Notes: generated by a model not told the origin, from the letters alone. Shown: positions 1 to 6,625, counted from the stretch's first letter. The stretch is DNA of 9,526 nucleotides from an uncultured Eubacteriales bacterium (GCA_934636325.1 CAKUAK010000115.1:1-9526), one strand, 5' to 3'. Program-made: numbers and translations.

Positions 1-36
1 TGCCTGCCGCGCCGCCGTGATATCATATATGTCCGC

Positions 37-3000
37 TTATTTCATGCAGCGATAGATGAAGGTAACTATCTGGCCGCGGGTGCAGCCCTCGTCGGGGCTG
101 AAGGCCGAGGCCGAGGTCCCAAGGGTCACGCCGCCGTCGGCCGCCCATCTGACCGCCTCGACGTAATATGCGTCGTAGGGAACATCGTCAAACGAAATAT
201 CGGCGTCGGAGTTCCGGGATCCGCGGGCGCGCCACAGAAGGGTGACGATCTGCGCGCGGGTGCACTCGGCATCGGGATCGAAGAGCGTATCGGACACGCC
301 GTTGGTGATGCCACTTTCGACGGCCCACAGCACGGCGTCGTGGTAATATGCCGTACCGGCCACATCCTCAAAGGGCATATCGCCGGCCGCCGGCTTGGGC
401 GAGCCCATCGCACGCCAGACGAAGGTCACGGCCTGCGCGCGGGTGCAGTGTACGTCGGGCGCGAAGCGTATTTCGGAAAGTCCCTCTGTAATGCCCTTTT
501 CGACCGCCCACTTTACGGCTTCGGCGTAATACGCGCCTGCGGGCACATCCTTAAAGTATACCGGCTTCTTGACCGGCGTGGTACTGCTGCCCGAGCCGGA
601 AGAGCCCGAAGAGTTCTCATATACCGTTACCGTGCAGGTGGCCGTCTCGCCGTAGGCGTTGGTTATCGTGATGGCCGCCGTCCCGGCCGAAACGCCGGTC
701 AGCCTGCCGTTTTCATCGATCTTTACGATATTTTCGTCGCTGCTCTGATATTTCAGGGTCTTATCGGTGTGGCCGTATGTCAGGCTTGCCGAAGCGCCGA
801 CCGTCATGCTGCCGCCGGCGGCCAGACTGATCTTATCGCTTTCAAGGCTGACCCCAGTCGGTGCCACGCAGATGACATTCCTGTCGGTATCAAGATAGAG
901 CCTGTGACCAAGGTCGCTGGTGTAGTGCGAGGCGTCCTCGTCGGTAAGGACATACTGGCCGCCCGCGGCGACGTCACCGATCTCTTCGGTGCCGATCGAG
1001 GCATCCTTGCCCAGCGCCGCGGTCTGGGTCATGCCCATATAGGCCGCGTTGGACTGTCCGCCGCCCTCGGTGGTGTTGTCGCATATTCTGGCATCGCCGC
1101 TGACATATACCACGCCATAGACATAGATGCCGCCTGTGCCGTAGGCCTTATTGCCGCTGATGCTGCCGCCCAAGATGGTTGCCGAGCCCTGCCAGATAAA
1201 GAGGCCGCCGCCGTTGTTCTCGGTCGAGACATTGCCGGTGATGCTGCCGCCGGTCATGGTGAAGCTGGTGTTGCCGCCCTCGGCCCAGACATGGACGCCT
1301 GCGCCGCCGCCCCTGGCCGTGTTATTTCTTATCGTGCCGCCCTTTATGATAAGGTGGCCCTCGTTTTCGACGCCCGCACCGGCATAGGCCTCGTTATTTT
1401 CGACGAATCCGCTTTCGATGGTAAGTGTGCCGCCGTTTTCGTTGAAGATACCGCCGCCGCCATCGTTGCCGTCCTGGGTATCATTGCCCGATATCGTGCC
1501 GCCGCAGAGCTTCATTTCTCCGACGTTATATACCGCGCCGCCCTCCATGAGAGAGCTGTTGTTTTTGAGAACCGAGCCGACGCCGACCGCAAGGCTGCCG
1601 CCCTTGTCGACCATTATCAGCGGACGGTTGGCCGAAAGGCCGCTTTTCTTTCCGCCGTCAAGGATGACGCCGTTAAGGGTCAGGCTGCCGCCGTCCGCAA
1701 CACGGACCAACTCGCCCAGATATGTAAAGTACCTTGTCAGCTTTATATCATCCCATGTCCGGGCGTCGGTCACCGTGATGACCCCCATGACATATATCTC
1801 TTCGGCGCCGCCCACCCTGGCGATCTCGACGGCCCTTTCAAGGCTCTTTACAGCCTCACCCTCAGACTCGCCGTCGTTTTCATCGCTGCCCGATGCGGGA
1901 TCGAGGTAGACGGCGTTGGCCGACGGCTGTGCCGTCAGGCGCAGATTGATGGCGTTGCCGTCAAGGGTCAGTATATATGTGCCGCTCTTGTCGTCAAGGC
2001 CGAAGCGCGAAAGATCGTCGGAGGTTATGGTATATGAATCTGTGCCACGGGCGATATTGGCCGGTTTGACATAGCTGTCGGCCGATATCTCCGAGCCGCT
2101 TTCCAGCGCGCCGTCGATGACGACATACTTTCCGCTTGCCATATAAAGGTTGGCCGGTGTCGATGTGCTTCCGACGACAAGGACGTTGTCGCGGATAACG
2201 ACCGTGCCGCTCATGGTCATGGAGGCGTTATTGTGGACGCCGCCGACGCGGTAGCCCGCGCTATTGCCGGTGATGCTGCCGCCGCGGAGATCGAACTCGC
2301 CGTTATTGAAAACGCCTCCGCCGTATCCGGCCGAGAAGTTGTTCCTGATGATGCCGCCGTTCATGGTGACGCTGCCGTCGCCGTAGATATAAAGTCCGCC
2401 GCCGTTGTGCTGGAGGCCGACTGCGTTTTCAAGGATCGCGCCGTCGTTTATCTTCAGGCTGCCCGACTTTACCGTTACAAGGCCGGTCATGGCCTCTATA
2501 TTCGCGCCGTCGAGGACCACATCCTCAAGGGTCAGCGAGGCACGGAAGCCGTTGACCTCGACCAGCGGGCCGTTGACATAATCATGGCCCTCCTCGGGCT
2601 CTTCGCCGATATAGCTCTCGTCGCGGACGACCTTTGCGCTGCCCTTGTCGGCCAGCGACCATGTCTCCTGTCCGGTGACGGTTATCATATCCGTGACATA
2701 GATCGTGCCGTTTTCGGCCAGCAGGGCCTTTGCCTGGGCAAAGGTCTTTACGGCCGTCTCGGGCGTCCTGCCGTCGGCCGCGCCGTCGCCCGAAATACCG
2801 TTGAGATAGACCTTATCGAGCAGCTCGACGCCCGGTTCGGCCTGGAACTTTATCGAATTGTTTTCGGCGTCGAGTACGGGAACGAGCCCGCTGACGTCGC
2901 TGAAGAAATGCCCGGCATCGCCGTCCGTGATCTTATAATCGCCACTTCCGGAGGCAAATGCCGCGTCGACGGCGGCCGTCACATAGATCGAGGCGTCCTC

Positions 3001-4332
3001 GCCCAGTGCGCCGCCAATGGTCAGCTCTGCGTTCGTATTGCTGTTCTTGCCCGCCGTATCGGTGTTGCCCGAAATGATGGCGTTGCCCGAGACAGTAAAG
3101 CCGCGGAGCATACCGCTGCTGTTGCTGATACCTCCGACACCGTTATCCTCTGAATTGCTCACCTTTCCAGTAGCTCTATTGCTTCTGACAGAGCCGCCGG
3201 TCATGACGATAGAGCCTCCAAAGCAATATATGCCCGCACCGTCTGTGGCTTTATTAGCAGATATTGAAACACCGTCTCCGATATTTATGTTAGCGAAAAA
3301 CGCATTGATCGCGCCGCCGCTGCTGGACGCCTCGTTGTTGTTTATCGAGCCGCCGCTGAGTGTAACAGGATTCGCCCAATATGCATCGATACCGGAGCCT
3401 GTACTGCTGGCGGTATTATCATGAATTCTGCCGCCCTCCATGGTAAAGGTGCCTGTTCTCGTTCTAAACGTGTTGCCGATCCTGATTCCGCCGCCGGAGC
3501 TCGCCGCGTTGCCGCGGATCTCGCCGCCGGTCATGAGCATCGTGCCCTCACAGAAAACAGCGCCGCCATCCCCCGAGCTAAAGTTGTGCTCAAGTACTGC
3601 ACCTGCCTCGACAGTAAGGCTGCCGCCTTCGGCGACCGTTACGAGTGGCGAATCGACCCCTTCGATCTCACGGCCGTCGACCGTTATCGAAGAGAGGGTC
3701 AGCTTGCCGCCCTCGGCTATACTGACCAGCGCGCCGGTAAAGCCGTCGGCCCTGGCAAGGCTCTGGCCCTCGGCCAGTGTCCAGCTTTCCTCGCCGGTCA
3801 CACTGATCGTTCCCGAAACATATATCGTACCGGCATTGCTGCCCAGCAGCTCTTTGGCCTTTGCAAAGGTTGCCGCCGGAGCGTCGGGGCTGCCGTCGCC
3901 CTCGTCGCTGCCGCTTCCGCTGACATACACATTGCCGGCGCTGACCAGGGCCGCATTTGCGGCATTTATCATGGCCGTGCTGCTGTATGTCGCGCCCGAC
4001 ACGGCGTTGACCCCATCGGTGCCGTTGGCAGTCTTGATGCTTTCAAGGACGGTCAGCGCGTTTTTCCAGAATGTCGCCGAACCGCCGCCCTCGGCCGTAT
4101 CGGCCGTGCGGGACGAGCTGGCCGTTATCCCGCTGATCTTATGATCCTCATCGACGGTCAGCTGTACCGTGACCGTCTCGCCTCCGAAGCCCTCTGCCGT
4201 ACCGGTATATGTCCCGGGGCGGCTGTTCTCTCCCGCCGTCGCGGCAAAGGCCGTCACGGGCAGCTGGACAAGGATCATTGCCGCAGCCATAAGGATCGAC
4301 AGCAGCTTCTGTCTGATCTTCTTCTCTTTCAT
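37..4332 (-). CDS. SLH-anchored surface protein with FMN-binding domain and three beta-helix modules
   Basis: A 1431-residue exported protein. Residues 1-31 form a signal peptide: a lysine-rich start, a hydrophobic core and a likely cut after AFA at about residue 30. Residues 38-131 match an FMN_bind domain, opening with GTYTGTAEGFGG and ending in VSGATYSS. In this family the threonine of SGAT, here T115, is where ApbE attaches FMN. Residues 134-1158 are three large modules of right-handed beta-helix repeats of the type GGxIxxN...GGGI. Residues 1158-1238 are a BIG2 Ig-like domain, followed by a Ser/Gly linker. Three SLH repeats (about 1258-1309, 1319-1370, 1379-1430) carry TRAQ, TRAQ and TRGQ, which in this family bind cell-wall polymer. 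The ATG is preceded by GGAGG at a 4-nt gap. Location on the cell surface is well supported. A redox or electron-transfer role is inferred from the flavin domain, and the substrate is unknown. No apbE gene is present in the window. GC drops inside module 1. Confidence 0.93.
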   Translation of the reverse strand: MKEKKIRQKLLSILMAAAMILVQLPVTAFAATAGENSRPGTYTGTAEGFGGETVTVQLTVDEDHKISGITASSSRTADTAEGGGSATFWKNALTVLESIKTANGTDGVNAVSGATYSSTAMINAANAALVSAGNVYVSGSGSDEGDGSPDAPAATFAKAKELLGSNAGTIYVSGTISVTGEESWTLAEGQSLARADGFTGALVSIAEGGKLTLSSITVDGREIEGVDSPLVTVAEGGSLTVEAGAVLEHNFSSGDGGAVFCEGTMLMTGGEIRGNAASSGGGIRIGNTFRTRTGTFTMEGGRIHDNTASSTGSGIDAYWANPVTLSGGSINNNEASSSGGAINAFFANINIGDGVSISANKATDGAGIYCFGGSIVMTGGSVRSNRATGKVSNSEDNGVGGISNSSGMLRGFTVSGNAIISGNTDTAGKNSNTNAELTIGGALGEDASIYVTAAVDAAFASGSGDYKITDGDAGHFFSDVSGLVPVLDAENNSIKFQAEPGVELLDKVYLNGISGDGAADGRTPETAVKTFAQAKALLAENGTIYVTDMITVTGQETWSLADKGSAKVVRDESYIGEEPEEGHDYVNGPLVEVNGFRASLTLEDVVLDGANIEAMTGLVTVKSGSLKINDGAILENAVGLQHNGGGLYIYGDGSVTMNGGIIRNNFSAGYGGGVFNNGEFDLRGGSITGNSAGYRVGGVHNNASMTMSGTVVIRDNVLVVGSTSTPANLYMASGKYVVIDGALESGSEISADSYVKPANIARGTDSYTITSDDLSRFGLDDKSGTYILTLDGNAINLRLTAQPSANAVYLDPASGSDENDGESEGEAVKSLERAVEIARVGGAEEIYVMGVITVTDARTWDDIKLTRYFTYLGELVRVADGGSLTLNGVILDGGKKSGLSANRPLIMVDKGGSLAVGVGSVLKNNSSLMEGGAVYNVGEMKLCGGTISGNDTQDGNDGGGGIFNENGGTLTIESGFVENNEAYAGAGVENEGHLIIKGGTIRNNTARGGGAGVHVWAEGGNTSFTMTGGSITGNVSTENNGGGLFIWQGSATILGGSISGNKAYGTGGIYVYGVVYVSGDARICDNTTEGGGQSNAAYMGMTQTAALGKDASIGTEEIGDVAAGGQYVLTDEDASHYTSDLGHRLYLDTDRNVICVAPTGVSLESDKISLAAGGSMTVGASASLTYGHTDKTLKYQSSDENIVKIDENGRLTGVSAGTAAITITNAYGETATCTVTVYENSSGSSGSGSSTTPVKKPVYFKDVPAGAYYAEAVKWAVEKGITEGLSEIRFAPDVHCTRAQAVTFVWRAMGSPKPAAGDMPFEDVAGTAYYHDAVLWAVESGITNGVSDTLFDPDAECTRAQIVTLLWRARGSRNSDADISFDDVPYDAYYVEAVRWAADGGVTLGTSASAFSPDEGCTRGQIVTFIYRCMK
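859..1914 (-). repeat. Surface protein module 3 (residues 807-1158)
   Basis: Third copy. It opens with AVYLDPASGSDEND, then VKSLERAVEIA and EIYVMGVITVTDARTW, and closes with a cap beginning YVLTDEDASHY. It has the most regular beta-helix ladder (GGTISGN, GGTIRNN, GGSITGN, GGSISGN) and leads directly into the BIG2 domain. Confidence 0.75.
1933..2814 (-). repeat. Surface protein module 2 (residues 507-800)
   Basis: Second copy. It opens with KVYLNGISGDG, then VKTFAQAKALL and GTIYVTDMITVTGQETW, and closes with a cap beginning YTITSDDLSRF. It is the shortest of the three, with fewer beta-helix turns, and has an acidic insertion (GEEPEEG, near residues 576-582) in the opening part. Confidence 0.75.
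2842..3933 (-). repeat. Surface protein module 1 (residues 134-497)
   Basis: First of three homologous modules in the surface protein. It opens with NVYVSGSGSD, continues with ATFAKAKELL and GTIYVSGTISVTGEESW, then runs through several GG-x-I-x-x-N beta-helix turns. It closes with a cap beginning YKITDGDAGHF. The middle of this copy (residues about 304-404) has lower GC than the rest of the gene. Confidence 0.75.
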
Positions 4333-4398
4333 ACTACCTCCATGCTTTCTATATTCCCGCGGCTCATGCCGCGCAGAAGCTCAATGAATATCAAATAA

Positions 4399-4414
4399 GT
4401 TAGCTTTTGCTAAC
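4399..4414. promoter_or_regulatory. Dyad GTTAGC-TTTT-GCTAAC, possible metal-regulator box (proximal copy)
   Basis: A perfect inverted repeat with 6-bp arms and a 4-nt spacer, in the leader of the surface protein gene. Half-sites of the TTAG...CTAA type are typical of operators for DtxR/IdeR-family iron or manganese repressors. That assignment is inference from resemblance. A short RNA hairpin is the alternative reading. Confidence 0.5.
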
Positions 4415-4460
4415 CCAGTCTTACACCAATACCCTTTCAAGGGGATCATATCCCCATATA

Positions 4461-4476
4461 GTTAGTCATTGCTAAC
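4461..4476. promoter_or_regulatory. Dyad GTTAGT-CATT-GCTAAC, possible metal-regulator box (distal copy)
   Basis: A second copy of the GTTAG(Y)-N4-GCTAAC dyad, with one mismatch between its arms. It begins 62 bp from the first copy, close to six helical turns, so a protein bound to both would sit on the same DNA face. Both copies lie downstream of the predicted transcription start, which fits a roadblock or cooperative repression. Confidence 0.5.
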
Positions 4477-4526
4477 CATCGTTCAAAACAAAATACTCTC
4501 CCATAAAAAGTAAGAGTACGATTTAA

Positions 4527-4556
4527 AATATATCAGACCCCGCGGCGCTTTGTCAA
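4527..4556 (-). promoter_or_regulatory. Sigma-A promoter of the surface protein gene
   Basis: On the minus strand: TTGACA (4556-4551), an 18-bp spacer, then TATATT (4532-4527) preceded by TGA, which makes an extended -10. Transcription should start near 4520, giving a leader of about 190 nt that contains both GTTAG dyads. This is the best promoter match in the window. Confidence 0.75.
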
Positions 4557-4568
4557 GGCAGAGCGCCG
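4543..4568. promoter_or_regulatory. Dyad CGGCGCT-N12-AGCGCCG around the -35 box
   Basis: Perfect 7-bp inverted arms at 4543-4549 and 4562-4568, separated by 12 bp, enclose the TTGACA of the surface gene promoter. The arms are 19 bp apart centre to centre, about two helical turns, as expected for a dimeric regulator that would block RNA polymerase. No matching regulator can be named. Confidence 0.4.
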
Positions 4569-4585
4569 ATATGTATATTATTTTT

Positions 4586-4607
4586 ATGGGCGGGTCGCCC
4601 CGCCCAT
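4586..4607 (-). terminator. Strong hairpin after the aspartate kinase stop codon
   Basis: A perfect 9-bp GC-rich stem (ATGGGCGGG / CCCGCCCAT). On the transcribed strand the loop is GCGA, a GNRA tetraloop. It starts 8 nt past the kinase stop codon. The following bases are A-rich (ATAAAAATAA on the minus strand minus the closing pairs) rather than a run of U. It is therefore not a textbook intrinsic terminator; it may pause polymerase or protect the 3' end of the mRNA. Confidence 0.45.
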
Positions 4608-4614
4608 ATCCCGG

Positions 4615-5772
4615 TCATTTTTCTATGAAACGCCTGTGCAGGGCACACAGGCCCTCCTCCGCCCCCTCTTCGGGCATGAGCGCCGATATGCTGCCGTGGG
4701 ATCTGAATACCCCAAGGGGCTCGATACCTGACCCGCCTATACACTCTATCATCCGGGCCGGATCTATGGCCGAGGCCGCCTTTCCGACAAGGCTCAGCCT
4801 TCGGGCCTCCCGCGCTTCCCACGCCCCTGGATAAGTGCGCTCGGTCTCGCGCTCGGCGGCCTCCTTCATCTCCGACGGCACGGCAAAGCAAAGCCTGCTG
4901 CCCCAGCTTACCGCCTCGACATTGACGCCGTGACCGGCCAGCCTTTTAAAAAGCCGGTGCCGGGTCTCCATATCTCCGCCGCTTCCGACCGATATTATGA
5001 CCGTGCTCCCGCCGATAGCAGCCCCGGCGATCTCCGGTCTGTGATCGGTGTTTCCGTCTATCATGGTTCCTCCCTCCGGCTCTCTGCTGGCCAGCACCCT
5101 CCCCGGCACGCCAAGCCGGCGCGCCGCCTCGGCCGCGCCGGGATGGAGCACCCCCGCACCGGCGCGGGACAGCTCGAGCATATCGTCATAACACAGATGC
5201 TTTATCACCCGGGCTTCGGGCACGACCGACGGGTCGGCGGTGCAGACGCCGGGGACATCGGTATATATCCGGCATATATCGGCCCCCAGCGCCCCGGCCA
5301 GCTCGACGGCCGTGGTATCCGACCCTCCGCGGCCAAGGGTAGTTATATCCCGCCCCGGGCCCAGCCCCTGGAACCCGGCGATGACCGGCAGGCGGCCGTG
5401 CTCGAGCTCTGACATTATACGGGATGTCTCTATATATTTTACCGCCGCCCCGCCGTATATCCCGTCGGTATTTATCCCGGCCTGCCATCCGCACAGAGAT
5501 ACCGCCGGTATGCCCATGCCGCTCAAGCACATGGCCATAAGGGCCGCCGACGTCTGTTCACCCGTCGCCATAAGGGCATCGAGCTCACGCCCTTCTCCGC
5601 CCATCTCCCGCGCCCTGGAGATAAGCCTGTCGGTGGTGTCTCCCATGGCCGAAACGACGGCGACTATCCTGTGACCCTCCAGATAGCCCGCCGCGGCGAT
5701 GGCGGCCGCGCGGGCTATCCTCTCTCCGTCGGCCAGCGACGTGCCCCCGAACTTTTCTATTATAAATGCCAC
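4615..5772 (-). CDS. lysC: Aspartate kinase (DapG/LysC type)
   Basis: Phosphorylates L-aspartate with ATP, the first step toward lysine, meso-diaminopimelate, threonine and methionine; cytosolic. Numbered from the GTG start (385 aa), the kinase domain has KFGGTSL (7-13), SAMGDTTD (41-48), GEQTSAALM (71-79), GFQG (133-136), TLGRGGSDTTA (145-155), YTDVPGVCTADP (170-181) and YDDMLELSRAGAGVLHP (195-211). Two ACT regulatory domains follow (about 253-385). The C-terminal segment FRSHGSISALM aligns by eye with the SH-containing segment of Bacillus DapG, the diaminopimelate-inhibited isozyme, but both ACT domains are divergent. The GTG at 5772 is chosen because GGGAGG lies 10 nt upstream and it gives MAFIIEKFGGTS, a typical family N terminus. 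The ATG at 5781 is only 1 nt from that site. The gene is divergent from a MarR regulator. Confidence 0.92.
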   Translation of the reverse strand: MAFIIEKFGGTSLADGERIARAAAIAAAGYLEGHRIVAVVSAMGDTTDRLISRAREMGGEGRELDALMATGEQTSAALMAMCLSGMGIPAVSLCGWQAGINTDGIYGGAAVKYIETSRIMSELEHGRLPVIAGFQGLGPGRDITTLGRGGSDTTAVELAGALGADICRIYTDVPGVCTADPSVVPEARVIKHLCYDDMLELSRAGAGVLHPGAAEAARRLGVPGRVLASREPEGGTMIDGNTDHRPEIAGAAIGGSTVIISVGSGGDMETRHRLFKRLAGHGVNVEAVSWGSRLCFAVPSEMKEAAERETERTYPGAWEAREARRLSLVGKAASAIDPARMIECIGGSGIEPLGVFRSHGSISALMPEEGAEEGLCALHRRFIEK

Positions 5773-5782
5773 TTTCGTCATA

Positions 5783-5788
5783 CCTCCC
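5783..5788 (-). promoter_or_regulatory. Ribosome binding site that decides the kinase start
   Basis: GGGAGG on the minus strand. The gap is 10 nt to GTG at 5772 and 1 nt to ATG at 5781. A 1-nt gap is too short for normal initiation, so the GTG is favoured. An upstream in-frame start at 5892 has no such site and adds a non-family extension. Confidence 0.65.
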
Positions 5789-5806
5789 AAGAAATACTTC
5801 CATTTC

Positions 5807-5835
5807 ATTATATGCATGACGATAGCGATGGATAA
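5807..5835 (-). promoter_or_regulatory. Probable promoter of the aspartate kinase gene
   Basis: On the minus strand: a perfect TATAAT (5812-5807), a 17-bp spacer, and a weak -35 TTATCC (5835-5830). Start of transcription near 5800 would leave a leader of under 30 nt, too short for a lysine riboswitch. Confidence 0.5.
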
Positions 5836-5847
5836 TTTCAAAAAAAT

Positions 5848-5868
5848 ATTGTTAAATGGACAAACAAT
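5848..5868. promoter_or_regulatory. Dyad ATTGTT-N9-AACAAT, candidate MarR operator
   Basis: A 21-bp dyad with perfect 6-bp arms. It covers the -35 box and part of the spacer of the promoter that drives the MarR gene. MarR regulators commonly bind AT-rich dyads of about this length and repress their own gene, so autorepression is likely. Binding here could also affect the divergent kinase promoter about 40 bp away. This is inferred from position only. Confidence 0.45.
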
Positions 5869-5878
5869 GGTGTATAAT
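5849..5878 (+). promoter_or_regulatory. Promoter of the MarR-family gene
   Basis: TTGTTA (5849-5854), an 18-bp spacer and a perfect TATAAT (5873-5878). Transcription should begin near 5885, about 39 nt before the TTG start codon. Confidence 0.65.
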
Positions 5879-5923
5879 GGATATGGGGACAAATGTTAAT
5901 TACATATCAAGGAGCTGAGAAAC

Positions 5924-6448
5924 TTGGAATACAACGAGCTGGCCTCAAAACTCAAAATGATAAACCTCCTCCGCCGAATATTCGTTCAGAAGTCACAGCC
6001 CGATATAGAGCTCTATTTCGGGCAGCTGCCCATTCTTGAATACATCAGGGAAAACGACGGCTGCACCCAGATAGAGATCGCCGAAAAGCTCTGCGTCACC
6101 CCCGCGTCGATATCGACCTCGACAAAGAGACTTCAGAAGGCCGGCCTGTTGACCAAAAAGACCGACCCCGATAACCTGCGCTGCAACCGCCTTTCGATAA
6201 CGCCCGAGGGCATCGTCAGGTGCGACAACAACCGCAAGTCGGTCGACAGGCTCTATGCCCTCATGTTCAAGGATCTTTCCGACCAGGAGCTTTCGACCCT
6301 CGACGCGACCCTCAGCAAGATCATAAAGAATCTTGCCCCCTCTTCGGACGGCGAATCTCTCGGCCCGATGGACATCGCCGCCCTTGTCATCGAGGTCCAC
6401 AAAAACGACGAGCAGATCAAAAAGCAGATCTCCGAGCGCGCCGAATAA
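5924..6448 (+). CDS. MarR-family winged-helix transcriptional regulator
   Basis: A 174-residue DNA-binding protein of MarR type, expected to act as a dimer. The winged helix-turn-helix spans about residues 30-100. CTQIEIAEKLCVTPASISTS contains the two HTH helices, the recognition helix being about 58-72. The wing is DPDNLRCNRLSITPEG (81-96), with the Asp and Arg usual for the family. Flanking helices 1-25 and 100-138 form the dimer region, and a charged tail of about 35 residues extends beyond the usual core. Four cysteines (C47, C57, C87, C100) sit in or next to the DNA-binding domain, so redox sensing is possible but unproven. Translation starts at TTG, supported by AAGGAG with a 9-nt gap; no nearby ATG fits. 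The gene is monocistronic, with its own promoter and terminator. Target and ligand are unknown. Confidence 0.9.
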   Translation: MEYNELASKLKMINLLRRIFVQKSQPDIELYFGQLPILEYIRENDGCTQIEIAEKLCVTPASISTSTKRLQKAGLLTKKTDPDNLRCNRLSITPEGIVRCDNNRKSVDRLYALMFKDLSDQELSTLDATLSKIIKNLAPSSDGESLGPMDIAALVIEVHKNDEQIKKQISERAE

Positions 6449-6462
6449 AACCATATTAAAAC

Positions 6463-6491
6463 AAAAGCCTGACCCGAGGGTCAGGCTTTTT
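6463..6491 (+). terminator. Intrinsic terminator of the MarR gene
   Basis: A 12-bp perfect stem (AAAAGCCTGACC pairs with GGTCAGGCTTTT) with a CGAG loop and TTTTT at the 3' side, 14 nt after the stop codon. The A-run on the left arm means it may also work for leftward transcripts. Confidence 0.88.
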
Positions 6492-6492
6492 A

Positions 6493-6533
6493 AACTGTCG
6501 AAAAACCGCTTCGCTGGGTTTTTCTCGACAGTT
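6493..6533. repeat. Long inverted repeat, hairpin 2 of the intergenic cluster
   Basis: AACTGTCGA (6493-6501) pairs with TCGACAGTT (6525-6533). Inside, AAAAACC faces GGTTTTT across a one-base bulge, and a small GC-TTC-GC hairpin closes the tip. No U-run follows on either strand, so this looks like an inserted or structural repeat more than a terminator. Confidence 0.65.
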
Positions 6534-6538
6534 AAGTT

Positions 6539-6554
6539 CCGGCCTGCGGGCCGG
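6539..6554. repeat. Short GC hairpin CCGGCC-TGCG-GGCCGG
   Basis: Perfect 6-bp arms with a 4-nt loop, 5 bp after the preceding inverted repeat. Function unknown. Confidence 0.55.
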
Positions 6555-6592
6555 TTTCACCATTTTGCTGCGGCTAAATTGGCGGGTCAACG

Positions 6593-6625
6593 TGTTTTTG
6601 CCGTGCACATGTCACAGCAAAAACA
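6593..6625. repeat. Inverted repeat TGTTTTTGC...GCAAAAACA
   Basis: Nine perfectly paired bases, one C/A mismatch, three more pairs (GTG/CAC) and a 7-nt loop. The T-run is inside the stem, so it is not a usual terminator in either direction. Confidence 0.55.

Noticed and set aside
340..2037. Long plus-strand open frame opposite the surface protein gene
   Set aside because: Its translation is low-complexity and Ala/Arg/Asp-rich, with no domain. It mirrors repetitive GC-rich codons of the real gene, which has a signal peptide, known domains and a good ribosome binding site.
4550..5674. Plus-strand open frames opposite the aspartate kinase gene
   Set aside because: They are frame shadows of a gene with all kinase motifs intact, and their translations show no recognisable domain.
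5773..5806. Lysine riboswitch ahead of the aspartate kinase
   Set aside because: The leader after the predicted promoter is under 30 nt and has no room for the conserved aptamer.
5773..5892. Longer aspartate kinase starting at 5892
   Set aside because: The extra 37-40 residues do not resemble the family, have no ribosome binding site, and would cover the kinase promoter and the MarR promoter.
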